From NCBI RefSeq assembly GCF_030056735.1, contig NZ_JASHKN010000008.1, positions 248,001-312,000 of the forward strand: DNA of 64,000 bases, read 5' to 3'. The notes beneath the pieces are model-generated. The model was given only the letters and a program-made list of their open reading frames with translations, ran no database searches and was not told the origin of the DNA. How positions within the stretch are numbered: position 1 is the first letter of the stretch; every line of letters begins with the position of its first letter. The stretch comes from Rhodococcus sp. IEGM 1409 (GTDB taxonomy: Bacteria; Actinomycetota; Actinomycetes; Mycobacteriales; Mycobacteriaceae). The position numbers and the translations under genes are program-made. Shown one piece after another: positions 35,132 to 44,213 of this stretch.

Positions 35132-35518
35132 GGCGATCCGTTCTCTCGGGCAGCTGTCCGGAGAACCTGTCAGCCGCTGTTCGACAAGTTACTCGCCCTG
35201 ACTCCCCGCATTGGTGACTCCGACCAAACACTGCCCCCTCAATCTCGGCGAGAGTCAAGATGTTCCCGTCGCCAAGCGCCTTTTCGGGCGAAGCGCTTCA
35301 CCGCGATGCGCGCGTGAAGCATGAGACACAGAGCACTGCAACAAATTTCAATGCTCACGGCTACGAGTAGCGACGAGCCGATCGCAGTACTACTTTTGTC
35401 GGAATTATTGAGAATTATCTGTACATACAAGTCACACGTGACTACCGTCACTCATCATTACAATCCCGACTGGTCGCCATGTTGCGACTCGCGAGGTTGC
35501 ACCCCAAAGGAGAAATTC
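35132..35518. other. Divergent promoter region between acyltransferase and secreted-protein genes
   Basis: No gene is seen in these 387 bp. The right half is AT-rich, contains a GAATTAT direct repeat with 10-bp period (35402-35418) and the inverted repeat AGTCAC-AC-GTGACT (35430-35443), about 76 bp before the secreted-protein start. These are candidate control elements. Confidence 0.5.
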
Positions 35519-36391
35519 ATGTCCCGACGTTCAACGTCGCGTGGGCGTTTCGGCGCGCTCGCCACCGCAACTGTGCTCGCCACCGTCACCGCGATGGGAA
35601 CACTGTCAGCAGTTTTGGCAGGAGCCGCCCCCGTAGCGGCGATTCCCTTCGGCGGTTGGGATTCATGTCCGATCGACAATCCCGAGACCAGCACATGTAT
35701 GGACGTCACGGTCACCAGCGGAAACATGAAGATCGGCAAGCTCTCCGTCAGCATTCCCGCCGGGGCGATGCGCATCGCCGGCGGAGTTGCCTACCGGGAG
35801 AATCCGGAGGCCGAATTCGGATTCGACCAAGTATTCATCCCGCCGAACGACAACAGTCGGGGGATCTACGCCAAGCCCATCGAGATCCCCGGCGGCGCAC
35901 TCGGAATCGACCTACCGTTCAACAATCTCTTCGGACTGAACAAGGCCTCGGCCACCGTCGAGTCGACATCGGCACTCCCCACAGTGGATGCATTTCAGCT
36001 GGGCGTGAAGCTACCCGTCAAACTGAAGATCGCGAACCCCCTCCTCGGCGGCAAATGCTACTTGGGCTCGGACAGCAACCCCGTCCAGCTCAACTTGGAT
36101 GTGACCGAATACGGTGTCCTCGAGGAAGTTCCAGGTTTCCCGGACACCGCCGTCGTCCGAAACACCGGACACACCGGACAGCCCTTCGCGGTCCCGACAG
36201 CTTCGGGATGTGGCCCGTTCGGCGTTCTGAATCCAATCGTCAACTGGCGCGCCGGTCTTCCCTCGTCCACCACGTCCAACTCCCTGACCACAACGAGTGA
36301 CGTCTACAACATCGGTGCCGACAGCCTCAGGCCCAAGCCGGCCGGCTCACCCGAACCCGCCGCCGTCATCGCCGAACGTGGCGCCAAGTAG
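35519..36391 (+). CDS. Secreted protein of unknown function
   Basis: 290 residues. A basic N-terminus (MSRRSTSRGRFG) and long hydrophobic stretch ending AAPVAA form a Sec signal peptide of about 42 residues. The mature part begins with IPFGGWDSCPIDNPETSTC, a Cys pair, and has two more cysteines around GGKCYLGS and ASGCGPFG, suggesting two disulfides. It is rich in Gly, Pro and beta-strand-like segments. AAAGGAG is 6 nt before the ATG, an ideal ribosome site, so high expression is plausible. I do not recognise the family. Confidence 0.75.
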   Translation: MSRRSTSRGRFGALATATVLATVTAMGTLSAVLAGAAPVAAIPFGGWDSCPIDNPETSTCMDVTVTSGNMKIGKLSVSIPAGAMRIAGGVAYRENPEAEFGFDQVFIPPNDNSRGIYAKPIEIPGGALGIDLPFNNLFGLNKASATVESTSALPTVDAFQLGVKLPVKLKIANPLLGGKCYLGSDSNPVQLNLDVTEYGVLEEVPGFPDTAVVRNTGHTGQPFAVPTASGCGPFGVLNPIVNWRAGLPSSTTSNSLTTTSDVYNIGADSLRPKPAGSPEPAAVIAERGAK

Positions 36392-36403
36392 CAAGTACAA
36401 GCT

Positions 36404-36877
36404 TCATTCATCTTCTAGTTCGGTGGCGTCGAGTAAGGCACCGAGGGCGCGGTGGAGTTCGGCAAGCTCACGTCCGCCGGCTTTCGTCAGTACGCGAGTG
36501 TTGGCCGCGTCCAATTCACGGACAATGTCTTTGGCGAGCACGATAACCCGTTTTCCCTCATCGCTGAGATCGAGGCGAACGGCGCGCGCATCGCGACTGT
36601 CACGTTCACTGACAACAAACCCACCCTTCTCCAAAGCTCGCACGAGCTTGGATATGTAGATGCGCTGCAACCCTGTCTGTTCGGCGAGCTCTCGCTGGCA
36701 AGGCCTCTCCCCCGCACTCACGAGCTCATGGAGGGACGCAAGCACCGAATACTGGGCATGAGTCAGTCCGAGATGCGCGATCGCTCTGTCTACGCCCGCC
36801 CGCCAGCGCAAGGCAAGGTGCCACACCAGCGACCCCGTCGTCCACGTTTCTCGATCTTGCATACATATAGAGTACAT
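36404..36877 (-). CDS. MarR-family transcriptional regulator
   Basis: 157 residues with the MarR winged helix (YSVLASLHELVSAGERPCQR, QRELAEQTGLQRIYISKLVR, SERDSRDARAVRLDLSDEG). The start is either ATG 36877 or ATG 36862 (MQDRE); no ribosome site favours one. It is divergent from a haloalkane dehalogenase gene across 47 bp that contain a perfect 9-bp inverted repeat, so it most likely represses that gene and itself until a ligand, perhaps a haloalkane or product, binds. Confidence 0.88.
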   Translation of the reverse strand: MYSICMQDRETWTTGSLVWHLALRWRAGVDRAIAHLGLTHAQYSVLASLHELVSAGERPCQRELAEQTGLQRIYISKLVRALEKGGFVVSERDSRDARAVRLDLSDEGKRVIVLAKDIVRELDAANTRVLTKAGGRELAELHRALGALLDATELEDE

Positions 36878-36886
36878 GGCTACTAT

Positions 36887-36916
36887 CTCAATTAGAGTAT
36901 ATGGAAACTAATTGAG
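36887..36916. promoter_or_regulatory. MarR-type operator CTCAATTAG-N12-CTAATTGAG
   Basis: A perfect 9-bp inverted repeat lies between the divergent marR and dehalogenase genes, its right arm reaching the dehalogenase ribosome site (TTGAGGAG). A second element, TAGAGTAYATGG, occurs directly repeated at 36868-36879 and 36893-36904 (25-bp period) across the marR start. Confidence 0.72.
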
Positions 36917-36924
36917 GAGTCGCA

Positions 36925-37800
36925 ATGCCCACAATTTCCGTGCTCGACTCGACCATGGCTTACAGCTCGTGCGGCGAAGGCACACCCTTCGTGCTGATCC
37001 ACGGAAATCCCACATCCTCGTATTTGTGGCGAAACATACTGCCACACATAGGAAATATCGGCCGTGCACTTGCTCCCGACCTCATCGGAATGGGCGCGTC
37101 CGGCAAGCCGGCAATCGACTACGGTTTCCTCGACACCGCCCGCTACCTCGATGCCTGGTTCGACGAGATGGAGCTCGACGACGTCGTACTCGTCGGGCAC
37201 GACTGGGGTGGAGCACTCGCCCTCGACTGGGCTACCCGCCACCCCGATCGCGTCCGAGGTGTGGCACTCTTCGAAACGATCCTCCGTCCGATGACCTGGG
37301 ACGAGCACTTCCCGGGAGACGCACGAGCACGGGTCGAGGCCCTGAGAGCCTCCGGCACCGGCGAGACGAAGGTACTCGATGAGAACTTCTTCCTCGAAAT
37401 CTCTCTTCGCAGAACAGTTCTCGGCAGTCTGCCCAAAACAGACGTCGACGCCTATCGTGCCCCTTACCTCTCGCGTGAGAGTCGCCGGCCCCTTCTCGAG
37501 TGGCCACGATCCTTCCCCATCGAAGGAAGTCCCGCTGAAGTGAATGCACGTGTGTCGGCGTACAGCGAATGGCTCGCGGAAAGCACCGAGGTACCCAAAC
37601 TCCTTCTCACCTTCAGCGGCCCCGCCGAACTTCTCATGGTCGGACCCGACGAAGTCGCGTGGAGCCGATCGAACATCGCAAACCTCGAGGTGACTGAGTG
37701 CGGTCCCGCAGGGCATCTCGCCCCCGAGGATCAGCCCTCGGCAATCGCCGCGGCGATCACCGAATGGACACACCGGCAACACCATTTCAGCCGCAAGTGA
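36925..37800 (+). CDS. Haloalkane dehalogenase (HLD-II type alpha/beta hydrolase)
   Basis: 291 residues. HGNPTSSYLWRNILPH supplies Asn28, a halide-binding residue; nucleophile Asp93 is in GHDWGG with halide-binding Trp94; acid Glu117 in FETILRP; and base His264 in GPAGHLAPED. Spacing and context match DhaA (Asp106, Glu130, His272, Asn41, Trp107). It hydrolyses C-halogen bonds to alcohol and halide in the cytosol. GAGGAG precedes ATG 36925. The divergent MarR gene is the probable regulator. Natural substrate unknown; the family also contains enzymes with weak dehalogenase activity. Confidence 0.88.
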   Translation: MPTISVLDSTMAYSSCGEGTPFVLIHGNPTSSYLWRNILPHIGNIGRALAPDLIGMGASGKPAIDYGFLDTARYLDAWFDEMELDDVVLVGHDWGGALALDWATRHPDRVRGVALFETILRPMTWDEHFPGDARARVEALRASGTGETKVLDENFFLEISLRRTVLGSLPKTDVDAYRAPYLSRESRRPLLEWPRSFPIEGSPAEVNARVSAYSEWLAESTEVPKLLLTFSGPAELLMVGPDEVAWSRSNIANLEVTECGPAGHLAPEDQPSAIAAAITEWTHRQHHFSRK

Positions 37801-37967
37801 CTCGACTCCGTCGCCAAGCGCTCTGAGCGCCGTCTCGCCAACGCGTGCGGTAGCGCCCCAGACCTTGCTCCGAAATATGGGACCAACACCACCTCCGCCA
37901 GATTTGTCCGATATAACTAACTGGCGAGTACGCCGGTTGGGACGAGGTCGAGAACGAGGGGGCGTGG

Positions 37968-38606
37968 GTGGTAAATGAAGACGGGCTGGGACAGACCTCG
38001 GAATCGGGGGCTCCACACAGAGTGGGCGGGTTTCTCTATCACCGCAGTGGCGACCGATGGGAGTGGTCGGACGAAGTTGCGCGGATTCACGGCTACGCAC
38101 CCGGACAAGTAGACCCCACGACTGAATTGATGCTCTCGCACAAGCATCCTGACGACCGAAGACACGTTGCACAGACACTGCTCGCCATCCGCACTTCGGG
38201 CGGCCCGTTCAGCAGCCGACACCGCATCATCGACACTGCCGGGGACACGCACTCGGTAATCGTCGTCGGAGACAGCGTCGTGGCCGAGTCAGGTGAAGTG
38301 GTGGGTAGCTCCGGCTTCTACATCGACGTCACCGAAACCCTGGACAGCACCGTAAAAGCATCTGTCGACGAACTGGTCAACGAAATCACCGTCTCTCGCG
38401 GAGTGATCGAGCAAGCCAAAGGCATGCTCATGGTGATCTACGGAATTTCGGCCGATCGCGCCTTCGACATCCTCGTGTGGCGCTCTCAAGAGACCAACGT
38501 GAAACTCAGGGATGTTGCCGAGCAGTTGATTGTTCGGACGCTGGATGACTTCCGGGTTCCGACACCACTGCGGACCCGGTTCGATCACTTGCTGTTGCAG
38601 GGTTGA
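37968..38606 (+). CDS. PAS-ANTAR RNA-binding regulator
   Basis: 212 residues. PAS fold at about 20-115 (WSDEVARIHGYAPGQVDPTT, the HKHPDDR segment and SSGFYIDVTE) and a C-terminal ANTAR domain at about 130-190 (SRGVIEQAKGMLMVIYGISA, DILVWRSQETNVKLRDVAEQ). ANTAR proteins bind tandem hairpins in leader RNAs and prevent termination; the PAS domain would sense a small molecule or redox state. The GTG start is weakly supported. No ANTAR-type dual hairpin was found next to it. It stands alone. Confidence 0.87.
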   Translation: MVNEDGLGQTSESGAPHRVGGFLYHRSGDRWEWSDEVARIHGYAPGQVDPTTELMLSHKHPDDRRHVAQTLLAIRTSGGPFSSRHRIIDTAGDTHSVIVVGDSVVAESGEVVGSSGFYIDVTETLDSTVKASVDELVNEITVSRGVIEQAKGMLMVIYGISADRAFDILVWRSQETNVKLRDVAEQLIVRTLDDFRVPTPLRTRFDHLLLQG

Positions 38607-38745
38607 ATGACAACAGGGTTGAGGGATCTGCTTAAGGCGGTTCCCGTGGCTGGCTGCTCAACCTCGAGGAACCTCGCCCGCATTGATTCCGGGACGGTCC
38701 GATGCGGCCTATCCCCGTTGTTACCCAACACGGAGTAAAAGGAAA

Positions 38746-38892
38746 CTACTCGTCGCCAGACTTCTTGTCGGAGGTCTCCTCGACCAGTTCAGGTGCCTGT
38801 TCGCGAGTTGCCATTCCGCCGTCGCCGCCCTTGTCCACGGGCCCTGGGTGCCCGCCCTTGGGCGACTGGTCGTTGTTGTCTTTCTCGGTCAT
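38746..38892 (-). CDS. 48-residue hydrophilic protein
   Basis: ATG 38892 preceded by GAGG at 8 nt opens a frame reading MTEKDNNDQSPKGGHPGPVD and then KGGDGGMATREQAPELVEET, ending KSGDE. The product is acidic, Gly/Pro-rich and probably disordered. No family is recognised. Coding is supported by the ribosome site and by protein-like composition. It is divergent from the alcohol dehydrogenase gene. A hairpin near 38720-38740 may end its transcript. Confidence 0.6.
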   Translation of the reverse strand: MTEKDNNDQSPKGGHPGPVDKGGDGGMATREQAPELVEETSDKKSGDE

Positions 38893-39060
38893 GCGGTCAT
38901 CCTCGTCATCTGGTCGTGTCAGTCATACGGCGCGCGGCCTTGCAAGAACCTCAGCCCACCGTCCTCTCAATCTAACGCTCTCAGGACTTCCCGCAACCCT
39001 CACCGATTTTGTTTGCATTTCAGCACTTTCGGGCAGGTGACTGCGAACAACATTTCCACG

Positions 39061-40266
39061 ATGAGAGGGCCGATCCCAGTGCGCGCAGTGACTTGGCAAG
39101 GCAAACGGAAGGTAAGCGTCGATACGGTTCCGGACCCCACGATCATCGACCCCACCGACGCGATCATCAAGGTCACCACGACGAACATCTGCGGATCGGA
39201 TCTGCATCTGTACGAGACTTTGGGCGCCTTCATGAATGCGGGCGACATTCTCGGTCACGAACCGATGGGCATCGTCGAAGAAGTCGGACCGGAGGTCACG
39301 AATCTCGAGATAGGCGACCGCGTCGTGATCCCGTTCCAGATCTCGTGCGGCAATTGCTTCATGTGCGATTCGAGTCTCTACACCCAGTGTGAGACGACTC
39401 AGGTCCGCGATCAAGGCACGGGCGCAGCGTTGTTCGGCTTCTCCGAGCTGTACGGATCGGTGCCAGGCGGTCAGGCTGAATACCTACGAGTCCCGCAGGC
39501 ACACTTCACACACATCAAAGTTCCCGAAGGTCCGGCGGATTCACGATTCGTCTATCTCTCCGACGTACTTCCCACTGCCTGGCAGTCGGTCGAATACGCC
39601 GACATCCCGCCGGGTGGATCCGTGACAATCCTCGGCCTCGGACCGATCGGTGACATGGCTGCTCGCATCGCGCACCACAAGGGATTTCGAGTGATCGGTG
39701 TGGACCGTGTACCCGAACGCCTTGCGCGCCTTGCCGAACGCGGTATCGAGACCCTCAACCTGGACGACTACGGCAGCAAGATCGGCGATGCCGTCAGAGA
39801 CGCGACACACGGCCGCGGAACCGATTCGGTAATCGACGCTGTCGGTATGGAAGCGCACGGGTCTCCGATCGGAAAGCTCGCGCAGCAGTTCGTCGGACTC
39901 CTCCCCGACGCTCTTGCCGCGCCTGCGATGCGCACCGCAGGGATCGATCGCCTAGGTGCTGTCTATTCGGCCATCGACATCGTTCGGCGCGGAGGAACCA
40001 TTTCACTGATCGGTGTATACGGCGGAATGGTTGATCCCCTTCCTCTGATGACTATGTTCGACAAGCAGATTCAGCTCAGGATGGGCCAAGCGAACGTCAA
40101 GAAGTGGGTAGACGACATCATGCCCTTGCTCACTGACGACGACCCACTCGGCGTCGACACCTTTTCCACTCATCAGCTGCCGCTTGATCAGGCGCCCCAC
40201 GCCTACGAGATCTTCCAGAAGAAGCAGGAAGGAGCGGTCAAGATCCAACTGAAACCGCGCGGGTAG
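39061..40266 (+). CDS. Zinc-dependent alcohol/formaldehyde dehydrogenase (MDR family)
   Basis: 401 residues from ATG 39061. NICGSDLHLYE and GHEPMG hold catalytic zinc ligands; CGNCFMCDSSLYTQC holds the four structural-zinc cysteines; GLGPIGDMAARIA is the NAD-binding motif. The 3' insert region (LLPDALAAPAMRTAGIDRLG) is typical of glutathione-independent formaldehyde dehydrogenase-like members. The GTG at 39079 (giving VRAVTW, a common family start) has GAGAGGG upstream and may be the true start. The crotonase gene follows 27 bp later. Confidence 0.88.
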   Translation: MRGPIPVRAVTWQGKRKVSVDTVPDPTIIDPTDAIIKVTTTNICGSDLHLYETLGAFMNAGDILGHEPMGIVEEVGPEVTNLEIGDRVVIPFQISCGNCFMCDSSLYTQCETTQVRDQGTGAALFGFSELYGSVPGGQAEYLRVPQAHFTHIKVPEGPADSRFVYLSDVLPTAWQSVEYADIPPGGSVTILGLGPIGDMAARIAHHKGFRVIGVDRVPERLARLAERGIETLNLDDYGSKIGDAVRDATHGRGTDSVIDAVGMEAHGSPIGKLAQQFVGLLPDALAAPAMRTAGIDRLGAVYSAIDIVRRGGTISLIGVYGGMVDPLPLMTMFDKQIQLRMGQANVKKWVDDIMPLLTDDDPLGVDTFSTHQLPLDQAPHAYEIFQKKQEGAVKIQLKPRG

Positions 40267-40293
40267 TCCAACTCTGCAGTATCGTCGCCCGAT

Positions 40294-41004
40294 ATGCCGT
40301 ATTTGGATCGCGCCGGAGAAGTATTTGTCCTCCACCTGGGTAATGAAGGCGAGCCGGATACGCCGAATCCGTTCAATCCCCGGTGGCTCGACCAGGTCGA
40401 GGAGCTCCTCACCGAAGTCGAGAACTTCGACGGTCCGGGAGCGCTGGTCACGACAGCTGTGGGCAAGTTCTATTCCACTGGGCTGGATACAGATTGGATT
40501 CTGTCCAACGCCGATCAGGTCAATGGGTACATCGACCGCGTTCAAACCTTGTTCGCGCGAATGTTGACGTTTCCGATGCCCACCATCGCCGCGATTCCGG
40601 GACATGCCTTCGGCGGTGGTGCAATTCTGGCCACCGCGCACGATCACGTCGTGATGCGCGAAGATCGCGGTTTCTTCTGTCTGCCAGGGATCACTATCGG
40701 CGCGAGTTACGCACCCGGAAGCATCGCCCTACTGGCGTCACGTCTTCCCACACGCGCAGTCCACGACGCACTCGTCACAGGTAGGAGGTACGGCGGAATC
40801 GAAGCATTGTCAGCAGGATTCGTAGATCAAGTCGCGGCTGCGGACGATGTGCTTTCGACAGCTGTCGACTACGCACGCACGCTGACTCGAACCCGTGGAC
40901 GCACGCTCAACGAGATCAAGGAACTGCTGTATGCCGAGCCGTTGGCCCTCCTACGAACGCCAGTAGTCGGAATCGACAAGCAGGTGATACTGAAAGACAA
41001 CTGA
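40294..41004 (+). CDS. Enoyl-CoA hydratase/isomerase family protein
   Basis: 236 residues with the crotonase fold: ALVTTAVGKFYSTGLDTDWI (first oxyanion strand), AIPGHAFGGGAILATAHD (second oxyanion Gly) and FCLPGITIGA. It is most like delta3,delta2-enoyl-CoA isomerases, short versions lacking the usual catalytic Glu pair of hydratases. It may act in beta-oxidation of unsaturated acyl-CoAs. It is probably co-transcribed with the alcohol dehydrogenase and followed 62 bp later by an SRPBCC gene. Confidence 0.83.
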   Translation: MPYLDRAGEVFVLHLGNEGEPDTPNPFNPRWLDQVEELLTEVENFDGPGALVTTAVGKFYSTGLDTDWILSNADQVNGYIDRVQTLFARMLTFPMPTIAAIPGHAFGGGAILATAHDHVVMREDRGFFCLPGITIGASYAPGSIALLASRLPTRAVHDALVTGRRYGGIEALSAGFVDQVAAADDVLSTAVDYARTLTRTRGRTLNEIKELLYAEPLALLRTPVVGIDKQVILKDN

Positions 41005-41066
41005 CCGATTACACCGATCGTCATACTCACTTCACACACGCTCGACAGAAAGAAACCGAAACCGAA

Positions 41067-41594
41067 ATGGCTCGCGTACTTACCGTCTCCGACAGCATCG
41101 TCGTCAACGCCGACGCTCTGTCCCTCTACGAGCTCATCAGTGATCCCACTCGTATGGGTGCCTGGAGTCCCGAAAACTTGGGCGCAACTTTGCGAGGAGA
41201 CCGCGAAAGCGCTTTCCTGGGCATGGAGTTCGACGGGCACAATAAGCGCGGGCGCGCGCAGTGGACCACGAGATGCACGGTCACCGCTGCCGACGCCGGG
41301 AAGCTCTTCGAATTCCGTGTTCACAAGATCGGCCTCAGCACTCCTCGGATCCCCGCCTCCATCGCAACCTGGCAGTACCGATTTTCACCTGTGCCCGACG
41401 GAACCCGAGTTACCGAAACGTGGACCGACGACAGGCGCGGCTGGCCGGACTTCGCCGCCGACATGTTCGACAAGATTGCCACCGGAGGAAAAACGTTCGC
41501 CGACTTTCAGCGCGGCAACATCCGCAAGACGCTCCTGAACCTCAAGAACGCAGTTGAGCAGGAGGTTTCCGGCATCGAAGGTAGCGCCGGCTGA
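41067..41594 (+). CDS. SRPBCC/polyketide cyclase-like lipid-binding protein
   Basis: 175 residues. SDSIVVNADALSLYELISDP, then MGAWSPENLGA and the C-terminal long helix (FADFQRGNIRKTLLNLKNAV) give the SRPBCC helix-grip layout. Such proteins bind hydrophobic ligands or act in aromatic/polyketide chemistry; no specific role can be named. A GAAAGAAA stretch precedes the ATG. It lies between the crotonase and TetR genes. Confidence 0.8.
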   Translation: MARVLTVSDSIVVNADALSLYELISDPTRMGAWSPENLGATLRGDRESAFLGMEFDGHNKRGRAQWTTRCTVTAADAGKLFEFRVHKIGLSTPRIPASIATWQYRFSPVPDGTRVTETWTDDRRGWPDFAADMFDKIATGGKTFADFQRGNIRKTLLNLKNAVEQEVSGIEGSAG

Positions 41595-41610
41595 CCAGCC
41601 GACACCATTT

Positions 41611-41639
41611 GTGGCAGTTTCTGCCACTTTTGGTACAGT
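41611..41639 (+). promoter_or_regulatory. Operator and promoter of the TetR-SDR operon
   Basis: GTGGCAG-TTT-CTGCCAC (41611-41627) is a perfect 7-bp palindrome. TACAGT (41634-41639) is a good -10 hexamer placed 6 nt before ATG 41646, so the mRNA is probably leaderless. A repressor at the palindrome would cover the promoter. Confidence 0.72.
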
Positions 41640-41645
41640 GCGGAT

Positions 41646-43000
<1,355 letters not shown>

Positions 43001-43044
43001 GGTCGGGTTCCGTTTGCTCATGAATCTGCGCACTCCGAGTACCC

Positions 43045-43530
43045 TCAGGTGGACACCAACATCTCCCTGATTGCATTCGGAGAAGGCAACTTTCGCAGTC
43101 GCTGCAGCGCCCGATGCAGGTCGAGTGACACCTGATCGGTCGTACGGGCAAGCGATGTTGCAGTCGCCTTGGTATCGAGGCCGACGATCAACCGCAACAC
43201 CAGGACATCGCGTTCGACAACCGGAAACGCTGTTGGAGGCGGGAGCGGCCCACCGCTGAACCCGTCGGATGCCGCCCGAGCGATCGCGACGCTTGTACTC
43301 GCGTACAGCAGGCGCAGGAAAGGCTGATACGTCTCCGATCCGTCGCACACTGCCGCGAGAACGGCGACGCACGCGGCGTCCGCGGCGGAATCGGAAACGG
43401 CCCGATCAAGCTCGGCGCGACACCGCAGCACAACCATCGGACGAAACGCCGCATACAAACTGGTCATGGACTCACGGCTACCGCTCCGTGCCGCGGTGGC
43501 CAGCACCTCCAGCGAGTCTTCCTGCAACAA
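43045..43530 (-). CDS. ECF sigma factor-like protein, degenerate
   Basis: 161 residues. The C-terminal part (FPVVERDVLVLRLIVGLDTK, then SLDLHRALQRLRKL) corresponds to sigma region 4 of ECF factors; the N-terminal part (SGSRESMTSLYAAFRPMVV) resembles region 2, but the core-binding and -10 recognition helices are weak. It might be an active divergent sigma factor or a regulator derived from one. The apparent start is TTG with no good ribosome site. It lies downstream of a frameshifted secreted-protein gene on the same strand. Confidence 0.6.
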   Translation of the reverse strand: MLQEDSLEVLATAARSGSRESMTSLYAAFRPMVVLRCRAELDRAVSDSAADAACVAVLAAVCDGSETYQPFLRLLYASTSVAIARAASDGFSGGPLPPPTAFPVVERDVLVLRLIVGLDTKATATSLARTTDQVSLDLHRALQRLRKLPSPNAIREMLVST

Positions 43531-43582
43531 GGGCTCACATTCTCTCTTTCTCGACGGGAAATTCGTTGTGCGGTCCGAGAGA

Positions 43583-43880
43583 TCAACTGGAACCGAATAG
43601 TCCGGCGAAGGGGTTCACAGTTGGCGCGGGTGCCTGATCTTGCCGGCCTTGCCATTGGTTCTGGTTGTCCCGACCCCAGCCGTCGCCCTGATTCCAGGTA
43701 CCGCCCTGCCCGCCGTTTCCACCATGGTTCCAATCGTGGGAGTGATCCCCCACCCTGATCGCCAATCCAGCTGTTATCCACTTGTGCGACATCGTGATTC
43801 AACGCTTCTGCCGAAGCTGGTGCCGCGAGCACCGCCAAGGGCACGGTCAACACCGCACCCGTCACGGCGAGCTTGGCCAA
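43583..43880 (-). pseudogene. Frameshifted secreted Gly/Asn/Trp-rich protein
   Basis: Frame one, from a TTG at 43880, encodes a good signal peptide (KLAVTGAVLTVPLAVLAAPA then SAEALNHDVAQVDNSWIGDQ). At a run of five G (minus strand, 43747-43751) the reading must drop one base to continue GDHSHDWNHGGNGGQGGTWN, then the QAPAPTVNPFAGLFGSS end and a stop at 43583. The joined protein would be about 98 residues. The basic segment RKLRKKQF before the TTG suggests that the natural N-terminus also lies further up. This is either a true homopolymer frameshift or a sequencing error. Confidence 0.6.
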
Positions 43881-44213
43881 GAATTGCTTCTTGCGTAGTT
43901 TCCGGTGCGGATAGTCGTGTCATGATCAATCCCTGCTCCGTAGATTTCTCGAGACTCTCTCAGTCCTGAATGGGGCACACACCAGTGAAGTCCTGCATCC
44001 TTGCCGCCCACTGGCACTAACCTGGCAAATTCCTGGCAGGGACATGATTCAAACCGAACGCCTTGCACTGCAAAATTTTTCGACCTCGTCGGCTTGACTT
44101 TTCGTCTTTGCTGCTTCAAGTCCGACCGTTCCGTTCCAGTCGGCGAGGGGCCGCACGGGCGTAAAGTCGAGAGAGTTCGGCTCAGTCGTCAAGAGCGGAA
44201 GGACACCCAGACA
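43881..44213. other. Intergenic region with 11-bp-period direct repeats
   Basis: No complete gene is recognised. The region separates the broken secreted-protein gene from the methyltransferase and holds three CTGGCA repeats (44011-44038). Confidence 0.5.
44011..44038. repeat. Three CTGGCA direct repeats with 11-bp period
   Basis: CTGGCA begins at 44011, 44022 and 44033, each exactly one helical turn apart. This is the arrangement of binding sites for OmpR/SARP-type winged-helix regulators. It lies about 175 bp upstream of the methyltransferase start. Confidence 0.7.
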
